Source of the DNA: Falsihalocynthiibacter sp042445055
GTDB lineage: Bacteria; Pseudomonadota; Alphaproteobacteria; Rhodobacterales; Rhodobacteraceae
DNA length: 64,000 bases
Assembly: GCF_042445055.1 (NCBI RefSeq)
Contig: NZ_CP170339.1
Span: forward strand, 868,001 to 932,000
Reading direction: 5' to 3'
Part shown: positions 41,521-50,519 of the stretch, piece by piece
How positions within the stretch are numbered: the stretch's first letter is position 1
How the letters are laid out: every line of letters starts with the position of its first letter
Notes under the pieces: generated by a model
Seen by the model: only the letters and a program-made list of their open reading frames with translations
Database searches by the model: none
Told to the model about the DNA's origin: nothing
Made by a program: the position numbers and the translations under genes

Positions 41521-42482
41521 CCCAACTAGGCCGCCTTGAACGCGTTGATCTTCGCGTCGAATGGACAAAGGAAGCTCAAGACTTCACCCCGTGGCTTGCA
41601 CAAGAGGAAAATATCACGTTGCTCGGCGAGACATTGAATATGTCATTGGAAGTCGAGGAAGAAGAACGGCGTGTTGGCCGGTTTAGCGCAGATATACTGT
41701 GCCGAGATACTGCGACTGCCGATGGCGATTGGGTGGTGATTGAAAACCAGCTTGAGAGGACGGATCATACCCATTTAGGCCAGATCATCACCTATGCGGC
41801 CGGGTTAGAGGCCAAAACTTGCATTTGGGTCGCGGCCAAGTTTCACGAAGAGCACCGCGCGGCGGTTGACTGGCTCAATGAAATTACGGGTGATGGCCAT
41901 CAGTTCTTTGCCTTAGAGATCGAGCTTTGGCGGATCGGTGATAGCCTGTCTGCGCCCAAGTTTAACATCGTTGCGCAGCCGAACGATTGGAAACGGGATG
42001 TCGGGCGGGCGGCGAAGAAACTGGAAGGCGCGAACGTGAGCGCGACCAAGCAGTTGCAGCTTGAGTTCTGGGAAGGTGTAAATGAGCGCATCTCTACGAA
42101 CAACGTTGTTCGTGCACGCAAACCAAGCCCTAAACAATGGATGGACTATTCAGTCGGGAAAACCGGGTTTATCTTGCGAGCGACAATAAGCACTCAAAAC
42201 AACCGTGTCGGTGTCGGGCTATACATACAGCATCCCGACGCCCAGATAATGTTCGATCAAATGTTAGAGTTTCGAGATGAGGTTGAGGGCACATTGAGTT
42301 TTGCTTTGGATTGGGATCCACTACCCGGTAAGCAGGCCTGCAAGATTTCAACCGAGTTCGATGTTCCGGAGGCCGCTGACAAAAGCGCTTGGCCGGAATT
42401 GCAAACTTGGGTGGTAGACACTCTTGAGGAGATGCACCGTTGTTTTGCTCCCAAGGTTAAAGCCGTTGGGGATTTAATATGA
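41517..42482 (+). CDS. DUF4268-type protein with a PD-(D/E)xK-like nuclease core
   Basis: 321 residues. GRFSADILCRDTATADGDWVVIENQLERTDHTHLGQIITYAAG resembles the core of PD-(D/E)xK nucleases, with Asp in SADIL and an E-x-Q (ENQ) instead of E-x-K; the C-terminal half (from about residue 185) matches DUF4268. Nuclease activity is likely but not proven. Its ATG overlaps the stop of the pentapeptide gene and its stop overlaps the hsdR start (ATGA both times), so it is a stable member of this operon. Confidence 0.82.
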   Translation: MTQLGRLERVDLRVEWTKEAQDFTPWLAQEENITLLGETLNMSLEVEEEERRVGRFSADILCRDTATADGDWVVIENQLERTDHTHLGQIITYAAGLEAKTCIWVAAKFHEEHRAAVDWLNEITGDGHQFFALEIELWRIGDSLSAPKFNIVAQPNDWKRDVGRAAKKLEGANVSATKQLQLEFWEGVNERISTNNVVRARKPSPKQWMDYSVGKTGFILRATISTQNNRVGVGLYIQHPDAQIMFDQMLEFRDEVEGTLSFALDWDPLPGKQACKISTEFDVPEAADKSAWPELQTWVVDTLEEMHRCFAPKVKAVGDLI

Positions 42483-45400
42483 GCTTTACCGAAGATCTCG
42501 TTGAACAAGCAGCACTCGAAGTTTTCTCTGAACTTGGATGGGAATTCGCTGATCCGCTGTTTATTGGTCCAGACGGAAGTCAAAAGGCTCGCGGATCATA
42601 CGCTGAGGTTTTCATGCGGGATGTGCTCGCGGATGCAGTTCAAAAGCTTAACCCCGGTATCCCGCAAGAGGCTTTGGACGCCGCCATTAAGCAACTGCAT
42701 ATTTCAGAAACCCCCTCTCTAATCGAAGAGAACCGCCGCATCCATAGGCTCTTGGTAGAGGGCGTTGATGTCGAATACCGTCGGCCCGATGGCTCAATCA
42801 AAGGGGACAAAGTTCGGCTGATTGATTTTGAAACTGCGGCAAACAATGTTTTCACGGTGACAAATCAATTCACAGTCATTGAGGGAGAATATAATCGGCG
42901 ACCGGATGTCGTGGCTTTCATTAACGGTTTGCCTGTTGCGGTAATCGAGCTGAAAAACGCGGCGAGTGAAAACGCAACAATTTCGGACGCCTTTAATCAA
43001 CTGCAGACCTATAAAGTGCAAATTCCTAGCCTTTTCCGCACCAATGCGGTTCTGGTTACTTCTGATGGGTTGTTGGCGCGTATCGGCTCGCTCAGTGCTG
43101 GAGAAGATCGCTTCATGCCTTGGCGCACCATTACCGGCGCACGAGGTGACTTTACACCTGAAGGTCCAAGGGAAATGGATACTTTGCTGCGCGGCGTATT
43201 CCAACCAGCGTACCTATTGCAATTGATACGGGACTTCACGGTTTTTGGCGACAAAGGGGAAGGACCGTTCAAGATTATCGGCGGCTATCATCAGTTTCAC
43301 GGCGCTCGTAAAGCGCTGGAAAAAGCCGTTGATGCCGCGAGTGAAGACGGTGACCGCAAAGTTGGGGTAATTTGGCATACCCAAGGCTCAGGAAAGAGCT
43401 TCTTGATGGCGTTCTTCGCTGGGTTACTTGTTCGTTCAAGAGAACTCGGCAACCCGACTGTTGTCGTTCTGACTGACCGGAATGATCTCGACGACCAACT
43501 CTTCAGTACATTCTCGACCTGCAAAGATTTGCTGCGGCAAACTCCGGAACAGGTGCAAAGCAGGGACGATCTACGAGAGAAGCTCGACCGCCAGTCCGGA
43601 GGTGTTATTTTCTCTACATTGCAGAAATTCTCTCCAGAGGCAGGAGAGGAGGATTTTCCACTCCTTTCCGACCGAAGGAACATCATTGTTCTGGCAGATG
43701 AAGCCCACCGGAGCCAGTATGGATTTGACGCGAAACTGAATGCTGCAACTGGAGCCAGAAGGTACGGATATGCCCACTACGTGCGCCAGGCCATTCCCAA
43801 CGCATCATTTGCTGGATTTACCGGCACACCAATTGAAGCAGAAGATGTTAATACGCCCGCTGTCTTCGGTGAATACGTCGATATTTATGATGTTAGTCGC
43901 GCTGTCGAGGACAAAGCGACTGTTCCCATCTACTACGAGAGCCGCCTTGCACGAGTCGAGTTAGAACAGCAAAAGCTACCGGAAATTGATGCCGCCGTTG
44001 ACGCGCTCTTTGACGATGAGAGCCTGTCTGAGCAGGAAAAAGCGAAGGCAAGTTGGAGTCGCGTAGAAAATCTTGTCGGTGCGCCGCTACGTTTGGAAAA
44101 GGTGGCTACAGACATCGTTGAACACTTCGAAGCGCGTCTCGAAGCGATGGACGGGAAAGGGATGATCGTTTGCATGAGCCGAAAAATTTGCGTGGCTCTC
44201 TACGATCAGCTTATCAAACTCCGTCCTGAATGGCATTCTGAAAGCGATACTGAAGGCGTTGTTAAGATCGTGATGACTGGCGCTGCATCTGATCCTTTGG
44301 AGTGGCAGCAACACATCGGAAACAAGTCTCGCCGCGATCTACTGGCCAAGCGGGCCCGAGATCCCGAAGATCCGCTAGAACTCGTTATTGTTCGTGATAT
44401 GTGGCTTACGGGCTTTGATGCGCCATCCATGCACACAATGTATATCGACAAACCTATGCGTGGGCATGGATTGATGCAGGCAATTGCACGCGTGAACCGC
44501 GTGTTCAAAGATAAGCCCGGTGGGTTGGTGGTTGATTACATTGGCATTGGACAAAATCTAAAAGCTGCTCTGCAAAATTACACGGAAACAGATCGTGGGC
44601 AGACAGGCATCAGCGAAGATGATGCGATTGCCGCATTGAAAGAGTTCGTCGAACAGTGTCGCGAGTTCTTCCATGGTCATGATTACTCATTGGGTGTTTC
44701 CGGCACTCCGCAGGAGCGGCTCTTGGCACTAGCTGAGGCGCTGGAGTGGGCGCTTGCTCGACAAAAAGATAAAGCCGATGCTGTTGATGATCCCAAAGAG
44801 AAACGCAGAGAGCTAAATTACTTCCAAAATCTTGTTTCAAAACTGACGAAGGCTTTCGCATTAGCCTCTGCAAGTGAATATGCGCAAGAGCTCAAGGAGG
44901 AAGCCGGTTTTTTCCAAGCGGTGAAGGCTGGCCTTACGAAAACGGCTCCTAGATCGCAGATGAGTGCCAAGGAAAAAGAGTTTGCGGTTTCACAACTGAT
45001 GTCTGAAGCAATCGCTGATGCAAGTATCGTAGATGTTCTTTCTGCAGCCGGAATGAAGAGTCCGGAACTATCTGTCCTTTCGGATGAATTCTTGTCCGAT
45101 ATCCAAGGAATGAAGCAGAAAAACCTCGCGTTGGAAGCTCTGCGCAAGTTGCTTTCGGGAGAAATAAAGTCCCGGCAGAAGCAGAACGTTGTGGAGGCAA
45201 AAGCATTCTCGGAGCGTCTTGAAGACGCTGTCGCGCGTTATCACGCAAACGCCATCACCAGCCTTGAGATGATCCAAGAACTTGTGAATATGGCGAAAGA
45301 GTTGAGTGCCTCCGCACAGCGTGGAGAAGAGCTTGGACTAAGTGACGAAGAGCTCGCGTTCTATGATGCGCTGGCGATGAATGACAGCGCCGTAGAGGCG

Positions 45401-45622
45401 TTGGGGAATGACGAGTTAAGGGTGATTGCGCATGAGCTTGTCGATCAGTTGCAGAAAAACGTTACCGTTGATTGGCACCTCAAGGAAAGTGCCCGTGCGA
45501 AATTGCGTGTCCTTGTTCGGCGCATATTGAAAAAATACGGTTATCCGCCAGACCTTGCGCCTGCTGCGATTAATACAGTCTTGGGCCAGGCCGAAACGCT
45601 ATTGAAATGGAGTGCGGCATAG
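42479..45622 (+). CDS. hsdR: Type I restriction enzyme motor/nuclease subunit HsdR (system 2)
   Basis: 1047 residues. Nuclease core IELKNA (Glu 157, Lys 159), Walker A TQGSGKSFLM (GSGKS at 303-307), DEAHRSQYGF (407-416), FTGTPIEAEDV, TGFDAPSMHTMYIDKPMRGHGLMQAIARVNR (motifs V-VI) and a C-terminal helical domain. Only modest likeness to the first HsdR, in keeping with a different type I subfamily. It follows DUF4268 with a 4-base overlap. Terminal gene of the operon; the unknown protein at 45784 starts about 160 bases later. Confidence 0.95.
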   Translation: MSFTEDLVEQAALEVFSELGWEFADPLFIGPDGSQKARGSYAEVFMRDVLADAVQKLNPGIPQEALDAAIKQLHISETPSLIEENRRIHRLLVEGVDVEYRRPDGSIKGDKVRLIDFETAANNVFTVTNQFTVIEGEYNRRPDVVAFINGLPVAVIELKNAASENATISDAFNQLQTYKVQIPSLFRTNAVLVTSDGLLARIGSLSAGEDRFMPWRTITGARGDFTPEGPREMDTLLRGVFQPAYLLQLIRDFTVFGDKGEGPFKIIGGYHQFHGARKALEKAVDAASEDGDRKVGVIWHTQGSGKSFLMAFFAGLLVRSRELGNPTVVVLTDRNDLDDQLFSTFSTCKDLLRQTPEQVQSRDDLREKLDRQSGGVIFSTLQKFSPEAGEEDFPLLSDRRNIIVLADEAHRSQYGFDAKLNAATGARRYGYAHYVRQAIPNASFAGFTGTPIEAEDVNTPAVFGEYVDIYDVSRAVEDKATVPIYYESRLARVELEQQKLPEIDAAVDALFDDESLSEQEKAKASWSRVENLVGAPLRLEKVATDIVEHFEARLEAMDGKGMIVCMSRKICVALYDQLIKLRPEWHSESDTEGVVKIVMTGAASDPLEWQQHIGNKSRRDLLAKRARDPEDPLELVIVRDMWLTGFDAPSMHTMYIDKPMRGHGLMQAIARVNRVFKDKPGGLVVDYIGIGQNLKAALQNYTETDRGQTGISEDDAIAALKEFVEQCREFFHGHDYSLGVSGTPQERLLALAEALEWALARQKDKADAVDDPKEKRRELNYFQNLVSKLTKAFALASASEYAQELKEEAGFFQAVKAGLTKTAPRSQMSAKEKEFAVSQLMSEAIADASIVDVLSAAGMKSPELSVLSDEFLSDIQGMKQKNLALEALRKLLSGEIKSRQKQNVVEAKAFSERLEDAVARYHANAITSLEMIQELVNMAKELSASAQRGEELGLSDEELAFYDALAMNDSAVEALGNDELRVIAHELVDQLQKNVTVDWHLKESARAKLRVLVRRILKKYGYPPDLAPAAINTVLGQAETLLKWSAA

Positions 45623-45783
45623 AGAAGAGCAATAATCATTAAAGTTGACGTTTCACGAGTAACCGCACCTGACACAGCGGGTCATCAGGAATTGGAATGG
45701 AAGCTCTATGAACGAATTCGAACTACGAACGGGCACTAACTATCGGTCAGTTGCCGAACTATGGACAATCAAGAGGGGATATC

Positions 45784-46302
45784 ATGATCGCGCACTCCGA
45801 TTTAATTAGGTACTTTTCTGCTTACCCAGAAACACCGCCACGCACGACGGCGCTCGAACAAAAAATCAAGATCGGCGTTGGTTTCCACAACAAGTGGTAC
45901 AGGTCTCAGAAGGAACACTGGCTCGGCTGGATGTTTGCAAAGGATTGCGAACTTAGGTCGCAAAGAAAAGACCCAACAAACATCGACGCTCAAGTTCGCT
46001 GGCGGAATGTTATGTGTAGCCCCGCCATGTTTTGGATTGCCGAGTGCGCTTCAGTTTCCTTTGAGCAGTTGGACGAAGCGGAAAACGCTGCCATTCTAGC
46101 CTCCGCCCAAAACCCTAAGGACGGTCATCCTCATGGTAGAATGATGAGGGAGGTCTTGCCTTGGAATACTATCGAAGCCGCTATGATTACGGGGCCGCAG
46201 CCGGTGGGTGATGAGCAGGCGCAAGCGATGGCAAGGGTAGCGTTTGAACGTCTTTGTGAAAAGCGGAGTGAATTTCGGAAATTGCGTCAATGGGCAGTTT
46301 GA
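45784..46302 (+). CDS. Unknown protein, member 2 of a pair linked to type I restriction loci
   Basis: 172 residues from the ATG at 45784 (GAGGGGATATC upstream). It aligns with the protein at 17954 over nearly its full length: AYPETPPRTTALEQKIKIG, GFHNKWYRSQKEHWLGW, AKDCE, MCSPAMFWIAECASV and DGHPHGRMMREVLPWNTIEAA. Cytoplasmic, no known domain. It follows hsdR2 on the same strand, whereas its homologue precedes hsdM1. It is the last gene before the distal att copy of the island. Confidence 0.82.
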   Translation: MIAHSDLIRYFSAYPETPPRTTALEQKIKIGVGFHNKWYRSQKEHWLGWMFAKDCELRSQRKDPTNIDAQVRWRNVMCSPAMFWIAECASVSFEQLDEAENAAILASAQNPKDGHPHGRMMREVLPWNTIEAAMITGPQPVGDEQAQAMARVAFERLCEKRSEFRKLRQWAV

Positions 46303-46433
46303 ACTCGCAATTACGTGTTCGGTTCGATTCCGAAAACACATGGTTCGGTTCCGATGGTATATCTGCTGGTATTTATCAAAATACCTATAATTTAAAATAT
46401 TGTAATTAATGTTCTTTGTGAAATAGTGTGGTG

Positions 46434-46449
46434 CCGCCCCCGGGCACCA
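46434..46449. repeat. Distal attachment core of the tRNA-Phe island
   Basis: CCGCCCCCGGGCACCA, identical to the last 16 bases of tRNA-Phe at 33395-33410. Flanking bases differ on both sides. No other tRNA sequence surrounds it. Confidence 0.75.
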
Positions 46450-46583
46450 TTTCGTAACAAGCTCTAAAATCACTACTGGAATTTGTGATGCACCGCTGTC
46501 GCAATCCTTTCTTTGGGGTTCCGCGCTTCCACAATCTGTGACTAGGCTGGCAAGAATGGCTAGCATCGGTTAGATGTCTACAT

Positions 46584-46760
46584 ATGAAACAAGTCCCCAA
46601 GAAAAACACCGATGAGGCGCTAATTCAGAAGTTCTTGAATGAGGGCGGTAAGGTGAGTGTTGGTAAAACCAAGCCTCTGCCAAGGGAGCTTGGCCTAAGT
46701 AAGAATGTTTGGAATAATCCTCTGACAAAGGATGAAAAGGCTATCCGGGATAAGAAATAG
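46584..46760 (+). CDS. Small basic protein, 58 aa, intact copy of a duplicated gene
   Basis: MKQVPKKNTDEALIQKFLNE... to ...NPLTKDEKAIRDKK. Lysine-rich, soluble, no known domain. A frameshifted copy is at 55903-56072; both are followed about 100 bases later by a VOC gene copy. No strong ribosome-binding site. Conservation of the frame against a decayed sister supports a real gene, but function is unknown. Confidence 0.55.
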   Translation: MKQVPKKNTDEALIQKFLNEGGKVSVGKTKPLPRELGLSKNVWNNPLTKDEKAIRDKK

Positions 46761-46859
46761 GCGGTGTTCGATTGGGATTTCTCGTGGGCGACCAATCCAT
46801 TGAGATTCGTTGTGTTTTTTTCTTGGAAAAACGCTCATTCCGCGAACTAGTTGCTTTCA

Positions 46860-47054
46860 ATGTTCACGCCCTGTCTTCGAGCATATGATGTAACCGACCT
46901 CGAGGAGAGATGCGAACTCTACGAGGAAATACTTGGTTGTAGCGAAGAGCGGTCAAAGTAACATAGACGAATGTTTTATTCACCGTGCATCAAATATCGC
47001 TTCAATTGGGGAAGCCGTTTGAGATGAGTAATACTGGAAAAGTTGGTGGGCTTG
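46860..47054 (+). pseudogene. Decayed VOC gene, copy 2
   Basis: The frame starts MFTPCLRAYDVTDLEERCELYEEILGC and stops at TAA after 34 codons; similarity resumes in another frame with HQISLQLGKPFEMSNTGKVGG. Compare the intact gene at 56184 (MLTPFHLAYNVTDLD.., HQISLHLGKPFETKGTGRVG). A stop and an indel mark it as a pseudogene. Confidence 0.85.
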
Positions 47055-47259
47055 TCGAAATCAATCTTGCTCCAACCTTCCCGTCAAAATTCAACACTAG
47101 GTATACGCGGTTGATCTGGCAGTTAATATCCCCTTGAAAAGCCAAGCTCAAAGCCAAGCTGGAGTTGCTCGGTGCGCAAACGCGCATTATGTTTGAACTA
47201 TTTTATGGCGCAGATAGTGTTTTTAGGCAGCTATTGGCGAATTTTTTAAGGGTCCAAAT
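47055..47259. other. Remainder of the decayed VOC region
   Basis: No supported gene; sequence no longer recognisable as VOC. It leads directly to the sulfatase start, with AAGGGTCC as a weak ribosome-binding site. Confidence 0.4.
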
Positions 47260-48690
47260 ATGAATAATTTCAGATGCTCAGCAGTACTTGGTCTGATCTT
47301 TGCATTGGCAATACCTGGAGCGTTGTCAGCTCAAGTGGCGGAGAAACCAAATATTGTATATTTTTTGGTGGACAATCTCGGGTTTGGTGAGTTGGGTAGC
47401 TACGGAGGAGGCATTCTCCGAGGTGCTGAAACACCAGAGTTGGATGCTTTGGCAGAAGAAGGTCTTCGGCTGCTGAATTTTGCTCCAGAAACACAATGCA
47501 CGCCTTCACGATCCGCTCTTATGACTGGGCGCTACTCCATCCGTTCGGGCAACCATTCTGTGGCACTCGCTGGAAGTACAAGCGGTCTCGTAGATTGGGA
47601 ACGTACACTGGCAGAAGTTCTAGCGGATGAGGGCTATGCGACAGCCATAGTTGGAAAGTGGCACATCGGTGCTTCCGAAGGTCGCTGGCCGACAGATCAA
47701 GGGTTCGAAGAATGGATTGGCCCCGCACATTCTTACGACGAGGCATTCTGGGTGGAGGATCCTTGGTATGACCCTGAGCGAGATCCGGTCTCTTATGTTT
47801 ATGAATCTAAACAGGGTGAACAACCCACCCAGTGGGCGCAGCTAACGGTGCCTTTGAAGCTGGAACTGGATGTCGAATACTTGAAGCGTTCCCAAAGCTT
47901 TATTGATCGATCACTCGAAGAAGAAAAGCCCTTCTTTCTCTATTTCAACCACACGATGATGCATATGCCGACAAGGCCCCGACCAGAGTTTAAGGGGCGA
48001 ACAGGGCATGGCGATTGGGCTGACAGTCTTGCACAGCTGGATGCCGATTTCGCAAGCCTGAAAGCGATGCTCGAAGAACGCGGCATTTTAGACAACACGA
48101 TCCTGATTTTTTCGGGAGATAACGGGTCCGAAGAAATGGAACCGGATCGCGGTCATTCCGGCTTTTTCGAAGGCTCTTATTTTACAGGAATGGAAGGGTC
48201 GTTGCGCACTCCTGCGATGATCCGCTATCCTGGCAAAGTTCCGGCGGGTCGGATTTCTAACGAGATCGTCCACATAACCGATATGTTCACGACTATTGCA
48301 CTTTGGGCGGGCGCCGAAGTTCCTCAAGATAGGGAAATAGACGGCCTAGACCAACGGGAGTTCTTTGAAGGCAAGACCGACTTATCGGCCCGTGAAGGTT
48401 TCCCCTATTGGATGGGAGAGGTGATGTATGGGGTTAAATGGCGAAACTTTAAGGTAGTGAGCGTTCTCCAACGAACGTTCACCGACCCCGCTTTGCGACT
48501 GGCAACACCACATATTATCAACCTCGAAGTAGACCCCGGTGAGCGTAAGCCTTACAACTTCCCCTATATTCACAGCTGGGTTGCGGCTCATGCAGGACGT
48601 ATTGTAGCTGACTTCAAGCAGAGTACTTTGAGAGAAGAACTTATTCCGCTTGGTGCACCTGTAGATTTTATTCCCGGCCCATCTGAATAG
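47260..48690 (+). CDS. Secreted type I sulfatase
   Basis: 476 residues. Signal peptide to about residue 24 (GALSAQ). The sulfatase signature CTPSRSALMTGRYS begins at Cys 80, the residue that must become formylglycine; NIVYFLVDNLGFGELGSYGGG gives the metal-site strand (Asp-Asn here rather than the usual Asp-Asp), ATAIVGKWHIG the His/Lys pair, and LIFSGDNGSE the late Asp-Asn. It hydrolyses sulfate esters in the periplasm or outside, likely from algal compounds given the marine setting. No maturase gene is in the window. Confidence 0.92.
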   Translation: MNNFRCSAVLGLIFALAIPGALSAQVAEKPNIVYFLVDNLGFGELGSYGGGILRGAETPELDALAEEGLRLLNFAPETQCTPSRSALMTGRYSIRSGNHSVALAGSTSGLVDWERTLAEVLADEGYATAIVGKWHIGASEGRWPTDQGFEEWIGPAHSYDEAFWVEDPWYDPERDPVSYVYESKQGEQPTQWAQLTVPLKLELDVEYLKRSQSFIDRSLEEEKPFFLYFNHTMMHMPTRPRPEFKGRTGHGDWADSLAQLDADFASLKAMLEERGILDNTILIFSGDNGSEEMEPDRGHSGFFEGSYFTGMEGSLRTPAMIRYPGKVPAGRISNEIVHITDMFTTIALWAGAEVPQDREIDGLDQREFFEGKTDLSAREGFPYWMGEVMYGVKWRNFKVVSVLQRTFTDPALRLATPHIINLEVDPGERKPYNFPYIHSWVAAHAGRIVADFKQSTLREELIPLGAPVDFIPGPSE

Positions 48691-48905
48691 CCAACTCTGC
48701 CAAAATAAGCCCTATCGAGAACTTTGATCTGCCCCACTGAATGACTTCATTATTGGCTTTGCCGAATTGGTGGAGCTTTCATTGGAGAGATTGGATTACT
48801 AGGCAGTTTCCTGCGCCCAGTGCAAATTAGCACATAGCCGCGCAAGGTCTGATTGGATGGGTAAAGAGCCCACTGCAATGAGTTCGAATATTACTGGAGC
48901 CGATT

Positions 48906-49880
48906 ATGAAGGTAAAAAACACTCTAAAATTGTTGCTTGTTGCGATGGCTTGCGTTGCCTTAGATGGCGTTGGAGATGACAAACAGGCATATGCCGGAGA
49001 AGGCGGAGGAAGTGTTTACCTGCAAGGGTCATTCAATGACTTTCAGGTTGGTTTCTTTGGGCCGCCTGGCTTCTATTTTCGCAGTGACCTAGCATATTTA
49101 AACTCCAAAATTGACATCCACCCGAGGGGTGGCAGAGTCTCTGCTGCTCTTGAGCAAAAGGTTCTCATGAACCTTCTCAAGTTTACTTATCTAACAGATG
49201 CCGAGTTTTTGGGCGGCAAGGTTGGCTTTTCCGCAGAACTACCTGTGTTGCAAGCGGATGTTGCCGGCTCGGTTACGCCCCCAATTGGCGGCGGTCCCAT
49301 TTTTGGTTCTGCCTCAAACAGTGGAATGGGTGATCTCTATCTCAACCCGTTATTATTGAACTGGAATGTTGGCAACCACCATGTCATTTTTCAGCCTGGG
49401 TTGAACATACCGATCGGGACTTACGACAGGGACGCTCAAATCAACGTTGGGCGCAATTATTGGTCGCTAGATCTTGCGGCTGCGTGGACTTACTTTGAAC
49501 CTTCCAACGGTTTTGAAATATCAGCCACCGGCGGTTTTCTGTTCAACGCTGAGAATTCGGATACGGACTATACGACTGGGACTGAGTTCCATCTGGATTG
49601 GATGATCGCCAAGCATTTTTCCGAAACCACCGCGATTGGGCTTAACGGTTATGCCTATCAACAACTAACAGATGACAAAGGCATTCTGGCTGGCGGATTA
49701 ACGGCCGCTGATTTCAACGGTTTCAAAGGTAGCGGGTGGGGCCTCGGGCCTGCGGTGACCTCTGTAGTGAATCTGGGAAGCGTGCCTTTAGGTGTCACAG
49801 CCAAAGCTCTGTTTGATGTCGAAAGTAAGAACCGAATGAAAGGGAATCTATTTATGATCTCTGCCGCTCTAGAGTTTTGA
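48906..49880 (+). CDS. Outer-membrane beta-barrel protein (phenol-MetA-degradation-like transporter)
   Basis: 324 residues; GGAG 6 bases before the ATG. Signal peptide ends near QAYA|GEGG. The mature chain alternates hydrophobic/aromatic and polar strands and ends in Phe (SAALEF), as in outer-membrane barrels. GNHHVIFQPGLNIPIGTYD and FHLDWMIAKHFSETTAIGLNGYAYQQ are typical of the MetA-pathway transporter-like family (substrate unproven). It follows the sulfatase by about 215 bases on the same strand; a joint role in uptake of aromatic sulfates is conjecture. Confidence 0.78.
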   Translation: MKVKNTLKLLLVAMACVALDGVGDDKQAYAGEGGGSVYLQGSFNDFQVGFFGPPGFYFRSDLAYLNSKIDIHPRGGRVSAALEQKVLMNLLKFTYLTDAEFLGGKVGFSAELPVLQADVAGSVTPPIGGGPIFGSASNSGMGDLYLNPLLLNWNVGNHHVIFQPGLNIPIGTYDRDAQINVGRNYWSLDLAAAWTYFEPSNGFEISATGGFLFNAENSDTDYTTGTEFHLDWMIAKHFSETTAIGLNGYAYQQLTDDKGILAGGLTAADFNGFKGSGWGLGPAVTSVVNLGSVPLGVTAKALFDVESKNRMKGNLFMISAALEF

Positions 49881-50276
49881 GATTTCTGGAGCAGATCAAA
49901 TTTCGCTCTGTTATGAATTAATGGCGTAGAGCTGTTCGGTAATCTGGGTTGCCTCGAAGGCGAGATATAAACCTTCTTCGATCCAGTATTATCGACAACG
50001 CTACCTATTGGCCGGCAGGTAATGCGTGCGACGCCGAGAGGAGAGGAAGCCTCAACAACGCCACACCTGCCAACGTGGCAAAGCCATTTTGCACCATAAG
50101 GAAATGACCAAAACGAAAGACACTTGAGACGCGACACTTTCATCACTTCCGGCGCGCCGCATTATGCTGCGAACGTGATGAACCGAACGCTCTCTTAGTT
50201 TAGAATGTCTTTGCCAGCCAAATTGTCTGAGGACCAAGAGAACATTCAATTTGCCGACTTTATTAATTCTTAGGCG
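49881..50276. other. Intergenic region, no supported gene
   Basis: About 400 bases between the convergent outer-membrane and membrane-protein genes. No frame with coding signs and no strong terminator hairpin was seen. Confidence 0.45.
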
Positions 50277-50519
50277 TTATCCCATCAGCTTGAGGGCGAC
50301 ATAGGGCGCGATAGTGAAGACGATAGCCACGATCTTGTAATTCGCGGCCCACGTAAAATATGAGAGCCTCAGATCTCTTTCATCTATTCTAAACATGCGT
50401 TGATGAACATTAATCATAAACGGCTGCAGAATGATCATTGCCAAAGTTGCAATCGCTAGGAAAGCAATATTGACTACCGCCACCCAGCCCAAAAACGTGG
50501 TAAGTGTTTCTATTGTCAT
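50277..50519 (-). CDS. Small integral membrane protein (DUF6868-like)
   Basis: 80 residues from the ATG at 50519 (GGAG 8 bases upstream). Two hydrophobic helices (about 10-33 and 57-78) flank a loop MINVHQRMFRIDERDLRLSYFTWAANYKI. The layout fits the DUF6868 family of short bacterial membrane proteins of unknown function. Isolated between non-coding stretches. Confidence 0.72.
   Translation of the reverse strand: MTIETLTTFLGWVAVVNIAFLAIATLAMIILQPFMINVHQRMFRIDERDLRLSYFTWAANYKIVAIVFTIAPYVALKLMG

Noticed and set aside
46320..46360. A second tRNA-Phe T-arm copy (GGTTCGATTCCG) near the distal att
   Set aside because: The match is a dozen common tRNA bases with no continuation to the att core about 100 bases away; chance cannot be excluded.
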